Of a DNA stretch of 26,130 nucleotides, positions 15,108 through 21,792 are shown piece after piece. The DNA is from Erysipelotrichaceae bacterium (GTDB taxonomy: Bacteria > Bacillota_I > Bacilli_A > Erysipelotrichales > Erysipelotrichaceae). How positions within the stretch are numbered: position 1 is the stretch's first letter; each line of letters starts with the position of its first letter. The stretch covers positions 1-26,130 of the forward strand of contig JAFONG010000216.1 in the NCBI GenBank assembly GCA_017418585.1, written 5' to 3'. A program made the position numbers and the translations under genes. The notes beneath the pieces are model-generated. The model saw only the letters and a program-made list of their open reading frames with translations, did no database searches and was not told the DNA's origin.

Positions 15108-16749
15108 GAGTTTATACATTAAAGACTATGCGATCATAGATGAATTGAATATTGAATTCAACGAAGGTTTTAACGTGTTTACCGGTGAAACGGGTGCCGG
15201 CAAGTCGATCATTGTGGGAGCCTTGTCTTATCTTATAAGAGGGAAGGCGGATCCTTCTATCATTAGAAGCGGTTCGGAAAAGGCAGTCATAGAAGGGGTA
15301 TTCTCAGTTGAAGAATACATGAAAGATGCCTTAAATGAAGCGGAAATCGACTACGATGACGATCTGATCGTGCGAAGGGTCATATCCAGGGACAACCGGA
15401 ATACGATCAAGATCAATCAGTGTACAGTAACGCTGAATTATCTTATCCAGCTGTTTGACGAGCACATCGACATTCATTCTCAGAAGGATTCGCAGTATCT
15501 TCTGAATCGCAAGAATCACCTCAGACTTCTGGATCAGTATGCCGGAAACGAGAAACTGAATGCGGATTACCGGCTGAAATACGAGGATTACCGTAGAGCG
15601 GCAAAAGAATATGAAGAACTTGTTTCTCATACATACAATGATGCGGAACTGGACTATTACCGTTTTGATCTGGACGAACTGGAAAAGGCACAGCTTGATC
15701 TGAATGAAGAAGAAGATCTGCAAAAGAAGGAAAACCGTTATAAATCAGCTGAAAAGTACATCAGTTCCCTAAGTAATGCTTTGTCGTTGTTCGATGACGA
15801 TGGGGGAATCAAGGAGAAGCTCAGCATTCTTACAAAAGAAATCTCCATTGAAGACGACACGATCGAACAGGTCAGACAGAACATTCAGAATCTTTACTAT
15901 TCTCTGGATGATGAAGTAGAAAAACTGCGCAGCATTCTGGGCGAGTTTTCGGATGAAGACCTGAATATCGAGTGGATCGAAGAAAGACTGTATCTGTACT
16001 CCAGACTGAAGAGAAAACACGGTCTGGATACGGAAGGACTGATTGCCAAGAAGAATGAACTGAAACAGAAGATCGCTTTCTTTGAAGACAGAGACTATGT
16101 GCTGAATGAAAAGAAACAGGAAATCGATAGATTATATGCATTGGTTTTAGAAGCGGGGCAGAAGCTGCATGACTCCAGAGAAAGCAAAGCAAGAGAGCTT
16201 GAAAACAGGATCATTGCGCAGACGGAAGATCTGATGCTGAACAACGTAAGATTCGCAATACAGTTTGAAAAGACTGAACCAACGGTTAACGGTATCGATG
16301 ATGTGGAATTCTACATCTCTCTAAACAAGGGCGAAGAGCTGAAACCGTTAAGAAATGTCGCTTCGGGAGGCGAGATCAGCAGGCTGATGCTGGCGCTTAA
16401 GACTGTGTTTACTTCGTTAAGCGATACGACCATGGTCATATTCGATGAAATCGATACAGGCGTTTCAGGAAAAACTGCGCTGGCAATAGGGCAGAAGATG
16501 GCCGAAATCAGCAGAAAGACCCAGGTATTGACGATTACCCATCTTGCCGCTGTAGCAGCGTGCGCAGATGTTCATTTCTATATATACAAGCAGGATGATG
16601 AAGCGAATTCCAAAACAGGAATCAGAAAGCTTTCACATGACGAGATCATCAATGAACTGGCTTTCATTTCATCTACCGATAATTCTGAATCGGCAATTAA
16701 AGCTGCAGAGGAACTGTATCAGACGGCACAGGAAAGCGTTGGAAGATGA
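15100..16749 (+). CDS. recN: DNA repair protein RecN
   Basis: SMC-like ATPase acting early in double-strand break repair. The 549 residues match the family. The Walker A is GETGAGKS (29-36). Two coiled-coil arms lie at about 150-225 and 265-375. The signature VASGGEISRLMLALK and Walker B VIFDEIDTGVSG (D449-E450) are followed by the switch motif ITHLAAVAACAD. tlyA and argR, which often lie between dxs and recN in Bacillota, are missing here. The stop overlaps the xerD start as ATGA. Confidence 0.96.
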   Translation: MLKSLYIKDYAIIDELNIEFNEGFNVFTGETGAGKSIIVGALSYLIRGKADPSIIRSGSEKAVIEGVFSVEEYMKDALNEAEIDYDDDLIVRRVISRDNRNTIKINQCTVTLNYLIQLFDEHIDIHSQKDSQYLLNRKNHLRLLDQYAGNEKLNADYRLKYEDYRRAAKEYEELVSHTYNDAELDYYRFDLDELEKAQLDLNEEEDLQKKENRYKSAEKYISSLSNALSLFDDDGGIKEKLSILTKEISIEDDTIEQVRQNIQNLYYSLDDEVEKLRSILGEFSDEDLNIEWIEERLYLYSRLKRKHGLDTEGLIAKKNELKQKIAFFEDRDYVLNEKKQEIDRLYALVLEAGQKLHDSRESKARELENRIIAQTEDLMLNNVRFAIQFEKTEPTVNGIDDVEFYISLNKGEELKPLRNVASGGEISRLMLALKTVFTSLSDTTMVIFDEIDTGVSGKTALAIGQKMAEISRKTQVLTITHLAAVAACADVHFYIYKQDDEANSKTGIRKLSHDEIINELAFISSTDNSESAIKAAEELYQTAQESVGR

Positions 16750-17651
16750 ATCTTTCATCGGCATTAAAGGAATTCATTCTTTCCCTGTCGGCATCAGAAG
16801 GGAAGGCAGACAATACAATAGAATCATATCAGCGTGATTTGAAAAAATACGTCTTTTTTCTGAATGAAAGAGAAATCAATGATATTGAAAAAGTGACAGA
16901 TGAAGATGTATTTGACTTCGTTTCATATCTGTATGAACAGAACTATGCAGAATCCAGCATCAGCAGAATGAAGACATCAGTCCGGAATTTTCACCGGTAT
17001 TTTTCGTTTCGTTATAATAACAATGATCCTACGGTAAACTTAAGGGTCTCACAAAAAAGAAAAAGACTTCCGGTTTATGCAACAAAAGAAGAAGTAGAAA
17101 AGCTGATGTCGGTATTCAATGATGAAGATCAGAATGAACTGTTTGATCATACGATTATTGAAACGATATACGGTCTGGGTTTAAGAGTAAGCGAATGCTG
17201 CAATCTCAAAACGAATCAGGTTAATCTGGATGATGGATTTGTGAAGATCATCGGAAAAGGGAACAAGGAAAGACTGATCCCGATTCCTGACCAGACAAAG
17301 AGATTAATGAAGGAATATTATGCGAAATTAAGGCCATTATGGCAGAAAAAGAATACGAATGTGTTTTTTATCAATCAGCATGGCAAAAAGATATATTCTG
17401 AATATGTCGAAAAAATGCTGAAGGAGAATGTTTATAAAGCAGGAATCAAGAAGAAGATTACGCCTCATAAATTAAGACACAGTTATGCAACCCATCTTTT
17501 GGAAGGGGGAGCCGATCTGCGAGTGATCCAGGAACTTCTCGGTCATTCTGATATCTCCACTACCGAAATCTATACTCATGTCGAAGCAGAACGGCTTAAA
17601 AAAGCATATCTAAACTTCCATCCATTTGCTAAAGAAAATAAAGATAACTAA
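16746..17651 (+). CDS. xerD: Tyrosine recombinase XerD (XerC/XerD family)
   Basis: Site-specific recombinase that resolves chromosome dimers at dif. The 301 residues have an N-terminal SAM-like core-binding domain (about 1-90) and the catalytic domain. Catalytic residues are R147 (GLGLRVSE), K171 (GKGNKER), H241 and R244 (HKLRH), H267 (LLGHSDI) and nucleophile Y276 (EIYTHV). All are in place, so the enzyme should be active. Assignment to XerD rather than XerC rests on overall similarity and neighbouring recN, and is not certain. Its codons are visibly more A/T-rich than those of xseA to recN. It ends the operon and is followed by an A/T-rich gap with dif-like sequences. Confidence 0.9.
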   Translation: MNLSSALKEFILSLSASEGKADNTIESYQRDLKKYVFFLNEREINDIEKVTDEDVFDFVSYLYEQNYAESSISRMKTSVRNFHRYFSFRYNNNDPTVNLRVSQKRKRLPVYATKEEVEKLMSVFNDEDQNELFDHTIIETIYGLGLRVSECCNLKTNQVNLDDGFVKIIGKGNKERLIPIPDQTKRLMKEYYAKLRPLWQKKNTNVFFINQHGKKIYSEYVEKMLKENVYKAGIKKKITPHKLRHSYATHLLEGGADLRVIQELLGHSDISTTEIYTHVEAERLKKAYLNFHPFAKENKDN

Positions 17652-18000
17652 CGGGGGAGAAATAAGTCGGTTTATTTCATTTCCTATCAATCATTTTATC
17701 TATATAAAAAAATCGCATAACATACATTATGCGAAATAACATATGAGCACAATAATACATGTAATTTATTAACAAATTCGATCTATTTATTAGTAAATTG
17801 ATTTCTCTCTTTTTTAGTAAAATTTATATTCAGATATAATTGATGTGATGCTTTCTTCCAGTCATCTTATTATTTCATTTTTATGATGCGTTTAATTCTT
17901 TTTTTTCTAGCTTAATAGTATTAACGTATAATGTAAATTTGATATTTAATCGTTGTATTTTAATTATGTAAACATATGTTCATTTATACTTTTTTCATAA
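17652..18000. other. A/T-rich intergenic gap between xerD and the HU gene
   Basis: About 350 bases without a credible gene on either strand; open frames here are only a few codons long. It is far richer in A and T than the flanks. It holds a 7-bp inverted repeat GAAATAA / TTATTTC (17659-17678, 6-base spacer), an 8-bp inverted repeat (17713-17734), a 13-base symmetric TTAATAGTATTAA (17912-17924) and TTATGTAAACA (17964-17974), which resembles a XerD-binding arm. A GGGGGAG right after the xerD stop looks like a Shine-Dalgarno, but no start codon follows. A TATAAT at 17835-17840 could be a promoter. Confidence 0.6.
17710..17737. repeat. Inverted repeat downstream of xerD: dif-like site or leftward terminator
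   Basis: TCGCATAA (17713-17720), spacer CATACA, TTATGCGA (17727-17734): perfect 8-bp arms with a 6-base centre, the spacing of dif (11+6+11). Read as dif, the right arm TTATGCGAAAT matches 9 of 11 bases of the E. coli XerD arm and the left arm AAATCGCATAA matches 7 of 11 of the XerC arm. Read as RNA on the minus strand, the stem is followed by seven T, as in an intrinsic terminator. No minus-strand gene ends here, since HU has its own terminator. The two readings cannot be separated by sequence alone. Confidence 0.55.
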
Positions 18001-18031
18001 AAAAACATCTTTTTTAGTTAAAGATGTTTTT
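18001..18031. terminator. Bidirectional terminator of HU and possibly xerD
   Basis: AAAAACATCTTT, a 7-base loop, AAAGATGTTTTT: a perfect 12-bp stem with T runs in both directions, 9 bases past the HU stop. No closer rightward terminator follows xerD, so it may also end the nusB-xerD transcript. Confidence 0.85.
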
Positions 18032-18040
18032 GATTGCATA

Positions 18041-18322
18041 TTATTTTACTGCTTCTTTTAATGCTTTAGATGCTTTGAATCCAGGAGCCTTTACAGCAGC
18101 AATTTCAATCTTTTCGCCAGTAGCTGGATTAATACCGATTCTAGGATTTCTTGTCTTTACAACAAATTTACCAAATCCAGAGATATCTGTCATAACACCG
18201 GCAGCCAATTTTTCAGAGATCGTATCAAATAAAGTCGTGATAACTTCGCCAGCTTCTTTCTTTGTGTAACCATACTTTTCAACTAAAACTTCTGCTAATT
18301 CTTTCTTAGTTATTTTTTCCAT
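18041..18322 (-). CDS. hup: HU family DNA-binding protein
   Basis: Small histone-like protein that bends and compacts DNA as a dimer. The 93 residues begin MEKITKKELAEVLVEKYG, with the helical dimer domain followed by the beta-arm region GFGKFVVKTRNPRIGINPATGEKIEI, which carries the conserved RNP with the intercalating proline. The usual GRNP is TRNP here. Shine-Dalgarno AGGAGG (18339-18334) lies 11 bases before the ATG, within AAAGGAGGTTTT. It is a single-gene unit with its own promoter and a strong terminator, as expected for an abundant protein. Confidence 0.95.
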   Translation of the reverse strand: MEKITKKELAEVLVEKYGYTKKEAGEVITTLFDTISEKLAAGVMTDISGFGKFVVKTRNPRIGINPATGEKIEIAAVKAPGFKASKALKEAVK

Positions 18323-18344
18323 TTTTATTAAAACCTCCTTTATA

Positions 18345-18373
18345 ATTATATATTTTTAAGCATTTATAAGCAA
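18345..18373 (-). promoter_or_regulatory. HU promoter
   Basis: On the minus strand TTGCTT (18373-18368) and TATAAT (18350-18345) are separated by 17 bases. The -35 box lies within a perfect inverted repeat TTTATAAG-CAA-CTTATAAA (18363-18381), which could be an operator. Confidence 0.6.
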
Positions 18374-18383
18374 CTTATAAAAC

Positions 18384-19328
18384 CTAAATCTGTGTTCTTT
18401 GCGAGGATCTTTCGTGCAATTCATTGAACATTTCAGTGAGTTGTTCTAGAGTCAGTCCTCTGACTCCGGATGCATTGAAATGCCCTCCCCCGCTGTATTT
18501 CATTGCGATGTCATTAACTCGATAATTCTTCTTAGACCTGATGGAACAGTCATATTTACCATCCGATTCAACAGCGAATGCCCAGATGTTTAAATCTATG
18601 ATATTGCCGATCTCCGTAATATGATTTTTTGCTTCTAGAGCAGGAATGTCTATATCTGTCAGATCTTGATTGTTCAATATGATGTAACCGAAGTTTCCTG
18701 ATATGTTCAGATGTTTTCTTATATCCGTAATCTTCCTGAAAGTTGAAGAAGATACATTAAGGATATAATCTGACAGTTCGGAAATAACCAGATCTCCTTT
18801 TTCTGCCAGCAATGCTCCCGCTTTCAGCGTATTTGCTGTGGTACTGGATGTCCTGAAATTGATCGTATCCGCAAGAATGGCGCAGTAAAGATACTTGCAG
18901 ACATCTTTAGACTTGTAATATGATTCGAAAATACCGGAAAACAGGATTTCCGTCAGCAATTCTCCTACAGCGCCGGCTTTGTCATTGACATAATTCAGAT
19001 CGCCATAGTTTTCAATTGCCGGATGATGATCGATCTTAATAATATAATCACAGGTTTCAAGCCTCTTATCATCGACTCTGGCAATTGTGGAAGTATCTAC
19101 GGCAATGCCCAGTGATGATTTGATGAACCCGTTCGGAACGTCTTCAGTATAAGGAAAAAGATCATATTCTTCCTTGCCGGCAATTCTGATCTGCTTATCT
19201 TTGAAATTATCCTTAAGAAAGCAGCATAGAGCGTATGCCGAAAACATGCAGTCGCCATCCGGACGCTGATGTCTGAATATCGTTATCCGATCATATTCAA
19301 GGATCTTTTCCAGCAGCTGCTTATACAT
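18384..19328 (-). CDS. DHH-family phosphoesterase (NrnA-like nanoRNase / pAp phosphatase)
   Basis: Predicted Mn-dependent phosphoesterase that degrades 2-5 nt RNA or pAp, in the cytosol. The 314 residues carry the DHH-domain metal motifs H20-x3-D24-x-D26 (FRHQRPDGD), D78 (AVDTS) and D100-H101-H102 (KIDHH). The DHHA1 domain has the GGGHFNASG motif near 285. The ATG overlaps the ackA stop as TAATG, so translation is coupled to acetate kinase. NrnA and cyclic-dinucleotide phosphodiesterases share this core, but no PAS or GGDEF domain precedes it, which favours the NrnA type. It closes the minus-strand operon before HU. Confidence 0.88.
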   Translation of the reverse strand: MYKQLLEKILEYDRITIFRHQRPDGDCMFSAYALCCFLKDNFKDKQIRIAGKEEYDLFPYTEDVPNGFIKSSLGIAVDTSTIARVDDKRLETCDYIIKIDHHPAIENYGDLNYVNDKAGAVGELLTEILFSGIFESYYKSKDVCKYLYCAILADTINFRTSSTTANTLKAGALLAEKGDLVISELSDYILNVSSSTFRKITDIRKHLNISGNFGYIILNNQDLTDIDIPALEAKNHITEIGNIIDLNIWAFAVESDGKYDCSIRSKKNYRVNDIAMKYSGGGHFNASGVRGLTLEQLTEMFNELHERSSQRTQI

Positions 19329-20521
19329 TACAGACCCAGTATCCTGACTGTATCCTTAACGATAGCAAGCTCCTCGTTTGTAGGAACAACGTAAACTTTA
19401 ACCTTAGAATCAGGCGTAGAAAGCTCTTTTTCACTGTGACATGTGCTGTTGACTTCGTAATCGACTCTGAGTCCAAGACCCTCTTCGAGTTTCTTACAGA
19501 TCATTTCTCTGACAAGAGTTGCATGCTCGCCAAGTCCGGCGGTAAATGTCAATGCGTCTACGTGACCCAGCTGCATGACGTAGCCGCCGACGACGTTGAT
19601 GACTCTGTTAACGTACAGATCGTATGTAAGTTTTGCCCTGTCGTTACCTTCCTTGATCGCATTTTCTACATCGCGGGAGTCGGAAGAAATGCCGGAAACG
19701 CCAAGCATGCCCGATTTCTTGTTTAGATAGGTCTCCATTTCATTCGGAGAGCAGCCAAGCTTCTTTGCCATGAAATAAACGACAGTCGGGTCGATGTCGC
19801 CGCATCTGGTGCCCATCATAATGCCTCCCAGCGGAGAAAGACCCATGGACGTATTGATGCATCTGCCGCCCTTGATAGCCGTAATGGAAGCTCCCGAGCC
19901 TAAATGCAGTGTAATCAGGTTGATATCTTTCAAGTCCTTTCCCATAAGTTCTGCCGTTCTTTCCGCAACATATTTGTGCGAGGTACCATGAGCGCCGTAT
20001 CTTCTTACCTTGTAATCTGTATACCACTCGTATGGAACCGGGAACAGATAAGAATCGGCTTCCATGGTCTGATGGAAGGCCGTATCAAAAACGAACACAT
20101 GTTCAATATTCGGTAAAGCATGACGGAATGCCTCGTAACAGGTCAGATGTGCCGCATTGTGAAGCGGAGCAATATCGATCAGCTCTCTTACTTTCGATAC
20201 GACGTCGACATCTACCTTAACGGAATCCTTGAAATACGGTCCGCCCTGGACGATACGGTGCCCGGCTGCCTTGATTTCGTCAAGAGATTCAACGATCTTG
20301 TATTCAACCAGAGCATCCATCAGCAGATCGACTGCAACCTGATGATTTGGAACTGGAACATCCTTGGAGATCTTCTCTCCATTGACGTTTATACCGAAAA
20401 TACCCATCGGCAAGCCGATCCTTTCGATGTTTCCGCTAGTCAGAACTTTTCCTTCAGGCATCTCAAACAACTGGAATTTCAGTGAGGAACTGCCCGAGTT
20501 AACCGCCATTACTTTTGTCAT
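19328..20521 (-). CDS. ackA: Acetate kinase
   Basis: Converts acetyl phosphate and ADP to acetate and ATP, the energy-yielding last step of acetate fermentation. The 397 residues match the family. Present are the ATP-grasp-like ASKHA motif VNSGSSSLK with N8, R89 in GHRIVQGG (often VHGG in other species), the catalytic D146 in FDTAFH, GAHGTSH with H178, the SPLGGIMMGTR loop, and TNEELAI near the C terminus for metal binding. Shine-Dalgarno AAGGAG lies six to seven bases before the ATG. It follows ylxM by 10 bases; pta is not in the window. Confidence 0.97.
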   Translation of the reverse strand: MTKVMAVNSGSSSLKFQLFEMPEGKVLTSGNIERIGLPMGIFGINVNGEKISKDVPVPNHQVAVDLLMDALVEYKIVESLDEIKAAGHRIVQGGPYFKDSVKVDVDVVSKVRELIDIAPLHNAAHLTCYEAFRHALPNIEHVFVFDTAFHQTMEADSYLFPVPYEWYTDYKVRRYGAHGTSHKYVAERTAELMGKDLKDINLITLHLGSGASITAIKGGRCINTSMGLSPLGGIMMGTRCGDIDPTVVYFMAKKLGCSPNEMETYLNKKSGMLGVSGISSDSRDVENAIKEGNDRAKLTYDLYVNRVINVVGGYVMQLGHVDALTFTAGLGEHATLVREMICKKLEEGLGLRVDYEVNSTCHSEKELSTPDSKVKVYVVPTNEELAIVKDTVRILGL

Positions 20522-20531
20522 AGTTTTCTCC

Positions 20532-20849
20532 TTACCTAATCGTTTTTTCTATTTTTCTGGCATATTCATTCAGAAGATCATTATCTTCTTTCATCATTTC
20601 ATTCATAATATCATTCAGTTTATGATCTTTTTCTATCATTTTCAGATTTTTTTCGTAATCGTAGAGCTGATTCAGCGATCTTTTGATCAGATCCTGAATG
20701 GCACTCTTGGAAACTTTGTAGTTCTCCGCGATCTCATTCATCGAAAGATCTTCATTAAAATACTCATCAAGTATATCTCTTTGATGTCTTGTCAGAAGAT
20801 CTCCGTAGTAGTCCAGCATCAGACATTCCAGTTCCCGGTTACGCTGCAT
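20532..20849 (-). CDS. ylxM: YlxM family helix-turn-helix protein
   Basis: Small sigma-region-4-like protein of 105 residues associated with the SRP pathway. The helix-turn-helix covers LTRHQRDILDEYFNEDLSMNEIAENYKVSKSAIQDLIKR (about 19-57), followed by a charged helical tail. The family normally sits between ftsY and ffh and influences SRP function. Here it overlaps ftsY by 11 bases, but ffh does not follow; ackA does. Confidence 0.88.
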   Translation of the reverse strand: MQRNRELECLMLDYYGDLLTRHQRDILDEYFNEDLSMNEIAENYKVSKSAIQDLIKRSLNQLYDYEKNLKMIEKDHKLNDIMNEMMKEDNDLLNEYARKIEKTIR

Positions 20850-21792
20850 GTTTCAGTTCTCCTATGATGGATTCAAGATAAAGATCGAAATCAAACGTCT
20901 GAATATCGTCGATTTCTTCTCCTGTCGTGACATATCTTACCGGAACACCGGTCAGATGCTTGATCGGAATGATGATGCCTCCTTTAGATGTACCGTCCAT
21001 TTTTGTAAGAATGATGCCGTTAAGATCCGTTACATCATTGAACAGTTCGGCCTGCGAAAGACCGTTCTGTCCGGTATTGGCATCGATGACCAGCCATCTG
21101 TCATGCGGAGCCCCTTCGATCTGTTTTGCCACAACTCTGTTCATCTTTTCCAGTTCGTTCATCAGGTTGACCTTGTTCTGCAGCCTTCCGGCCGTATCGC
21201 AGATCAGAATATCCGCATTTTCTTTCAGTGCAAAACGGCATCCCTCGACAAGAACGGAACTGGGATCCTCGTTCTCTTTTCCGCAGACGCAAGGTACTTC
21301 CAGTCTGTCCGCAAAGCGTTTCAACTGTTCAACAGCACCGGCTCTGAATGTATCCGCCGCAACCAGAACAACGCTTTTCCCCTCTTTTTTATAAAGATCC
21401 GTTAGTTTTGCGCAGGTAGATGTCTTGCCGGAACCGTTTACTCCCACCATCAGGATGACTGTAGGTCCGTTTTCGTTGTATACAGGCTCGTCTTCCGGTG
21501 TTTCGAAATAGAGTTCCCTGAAAACATCACCAAGCAGTTCCAGCATCTGGTCGGAATTCAGATAGAAAAAAGACTCATCCTCTTTCTGCATGAAACGGTC
21601 GCAGATCAGTTCGGCCGTCTTGTATCCGATATCGGCTTCGATCAAGGTGATCATCAGCTGTTCCATGAAATCTTCTTTGTTTTTGGTATTGTTTTCGGTT
21701 ATAAAACGCAGTTTTCTGCCCAAAGCACTCTTTGTCTTAGAAAACCCGTGGAGATACTTTTCTTTACTGGTTTTTGAAGAAAAAAGACCCAT
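20839..21792 (-). CDS. ftsY: Signal recognition particle receptor FtsY
   Basis: Membrane-associated GTPase that docks SRP-bound ribosomes to the translocon. The 317 residues are the NG core with only a short N-terminal region and no acidic A domain. Motifs: G1 GVNGSGKT (117-124), DTFRAGAVEQL (about 147-157), G3 DTAGR (199-203), G4 TKMD (263-266) followed by GTSKGG, and the closing GEEIDDIQTFD. The ATG shares its last base with the smc stop region, so the genes are coupled. smc-ftsY-ylxM is the common Bacillota order. Confidence 0.96.
   Translation of the reverse strand: MGLFSSKTSKEKYLHGFSKTKSALGRKLRFITENNTKNKEDFMEQLMITLIEADIGYKTAELICDRFMQKEDESFFYLNSDQMLELLGDVFRELYFETPEDEPVYNENGPTVILMVGVNGSGKTSTCAKLTDLYKKEGKSVVLVAADTFRAGAVEQLKRFADRLEVPCVCGKENEDPSSVLVEGCRFALKENADILICDTAGRLQNKVNLMNELEKMNRVVAKQIEGAPHDRWLVIDANTGQNGLSQAELFNDVTDLNGIILTKMDGTSKGGIIIPIKHLTGVPVRYVTTGEEIDDIQTFDFDLYLESIIGELKHAA

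Noticed and set aside
17653..17659. GGGGGAG after the xerD stop as a ribosome-binding site for a small gene
   Set aside because: No ATG, GTG or TTG with a usable frame follows within normal distance.
17659..17734. The two inverted repeats after xerD as a CRISPR or repeat array
   Set aside because: The two palindromes differ in sequence and there is no regular repeat-spacer unit.
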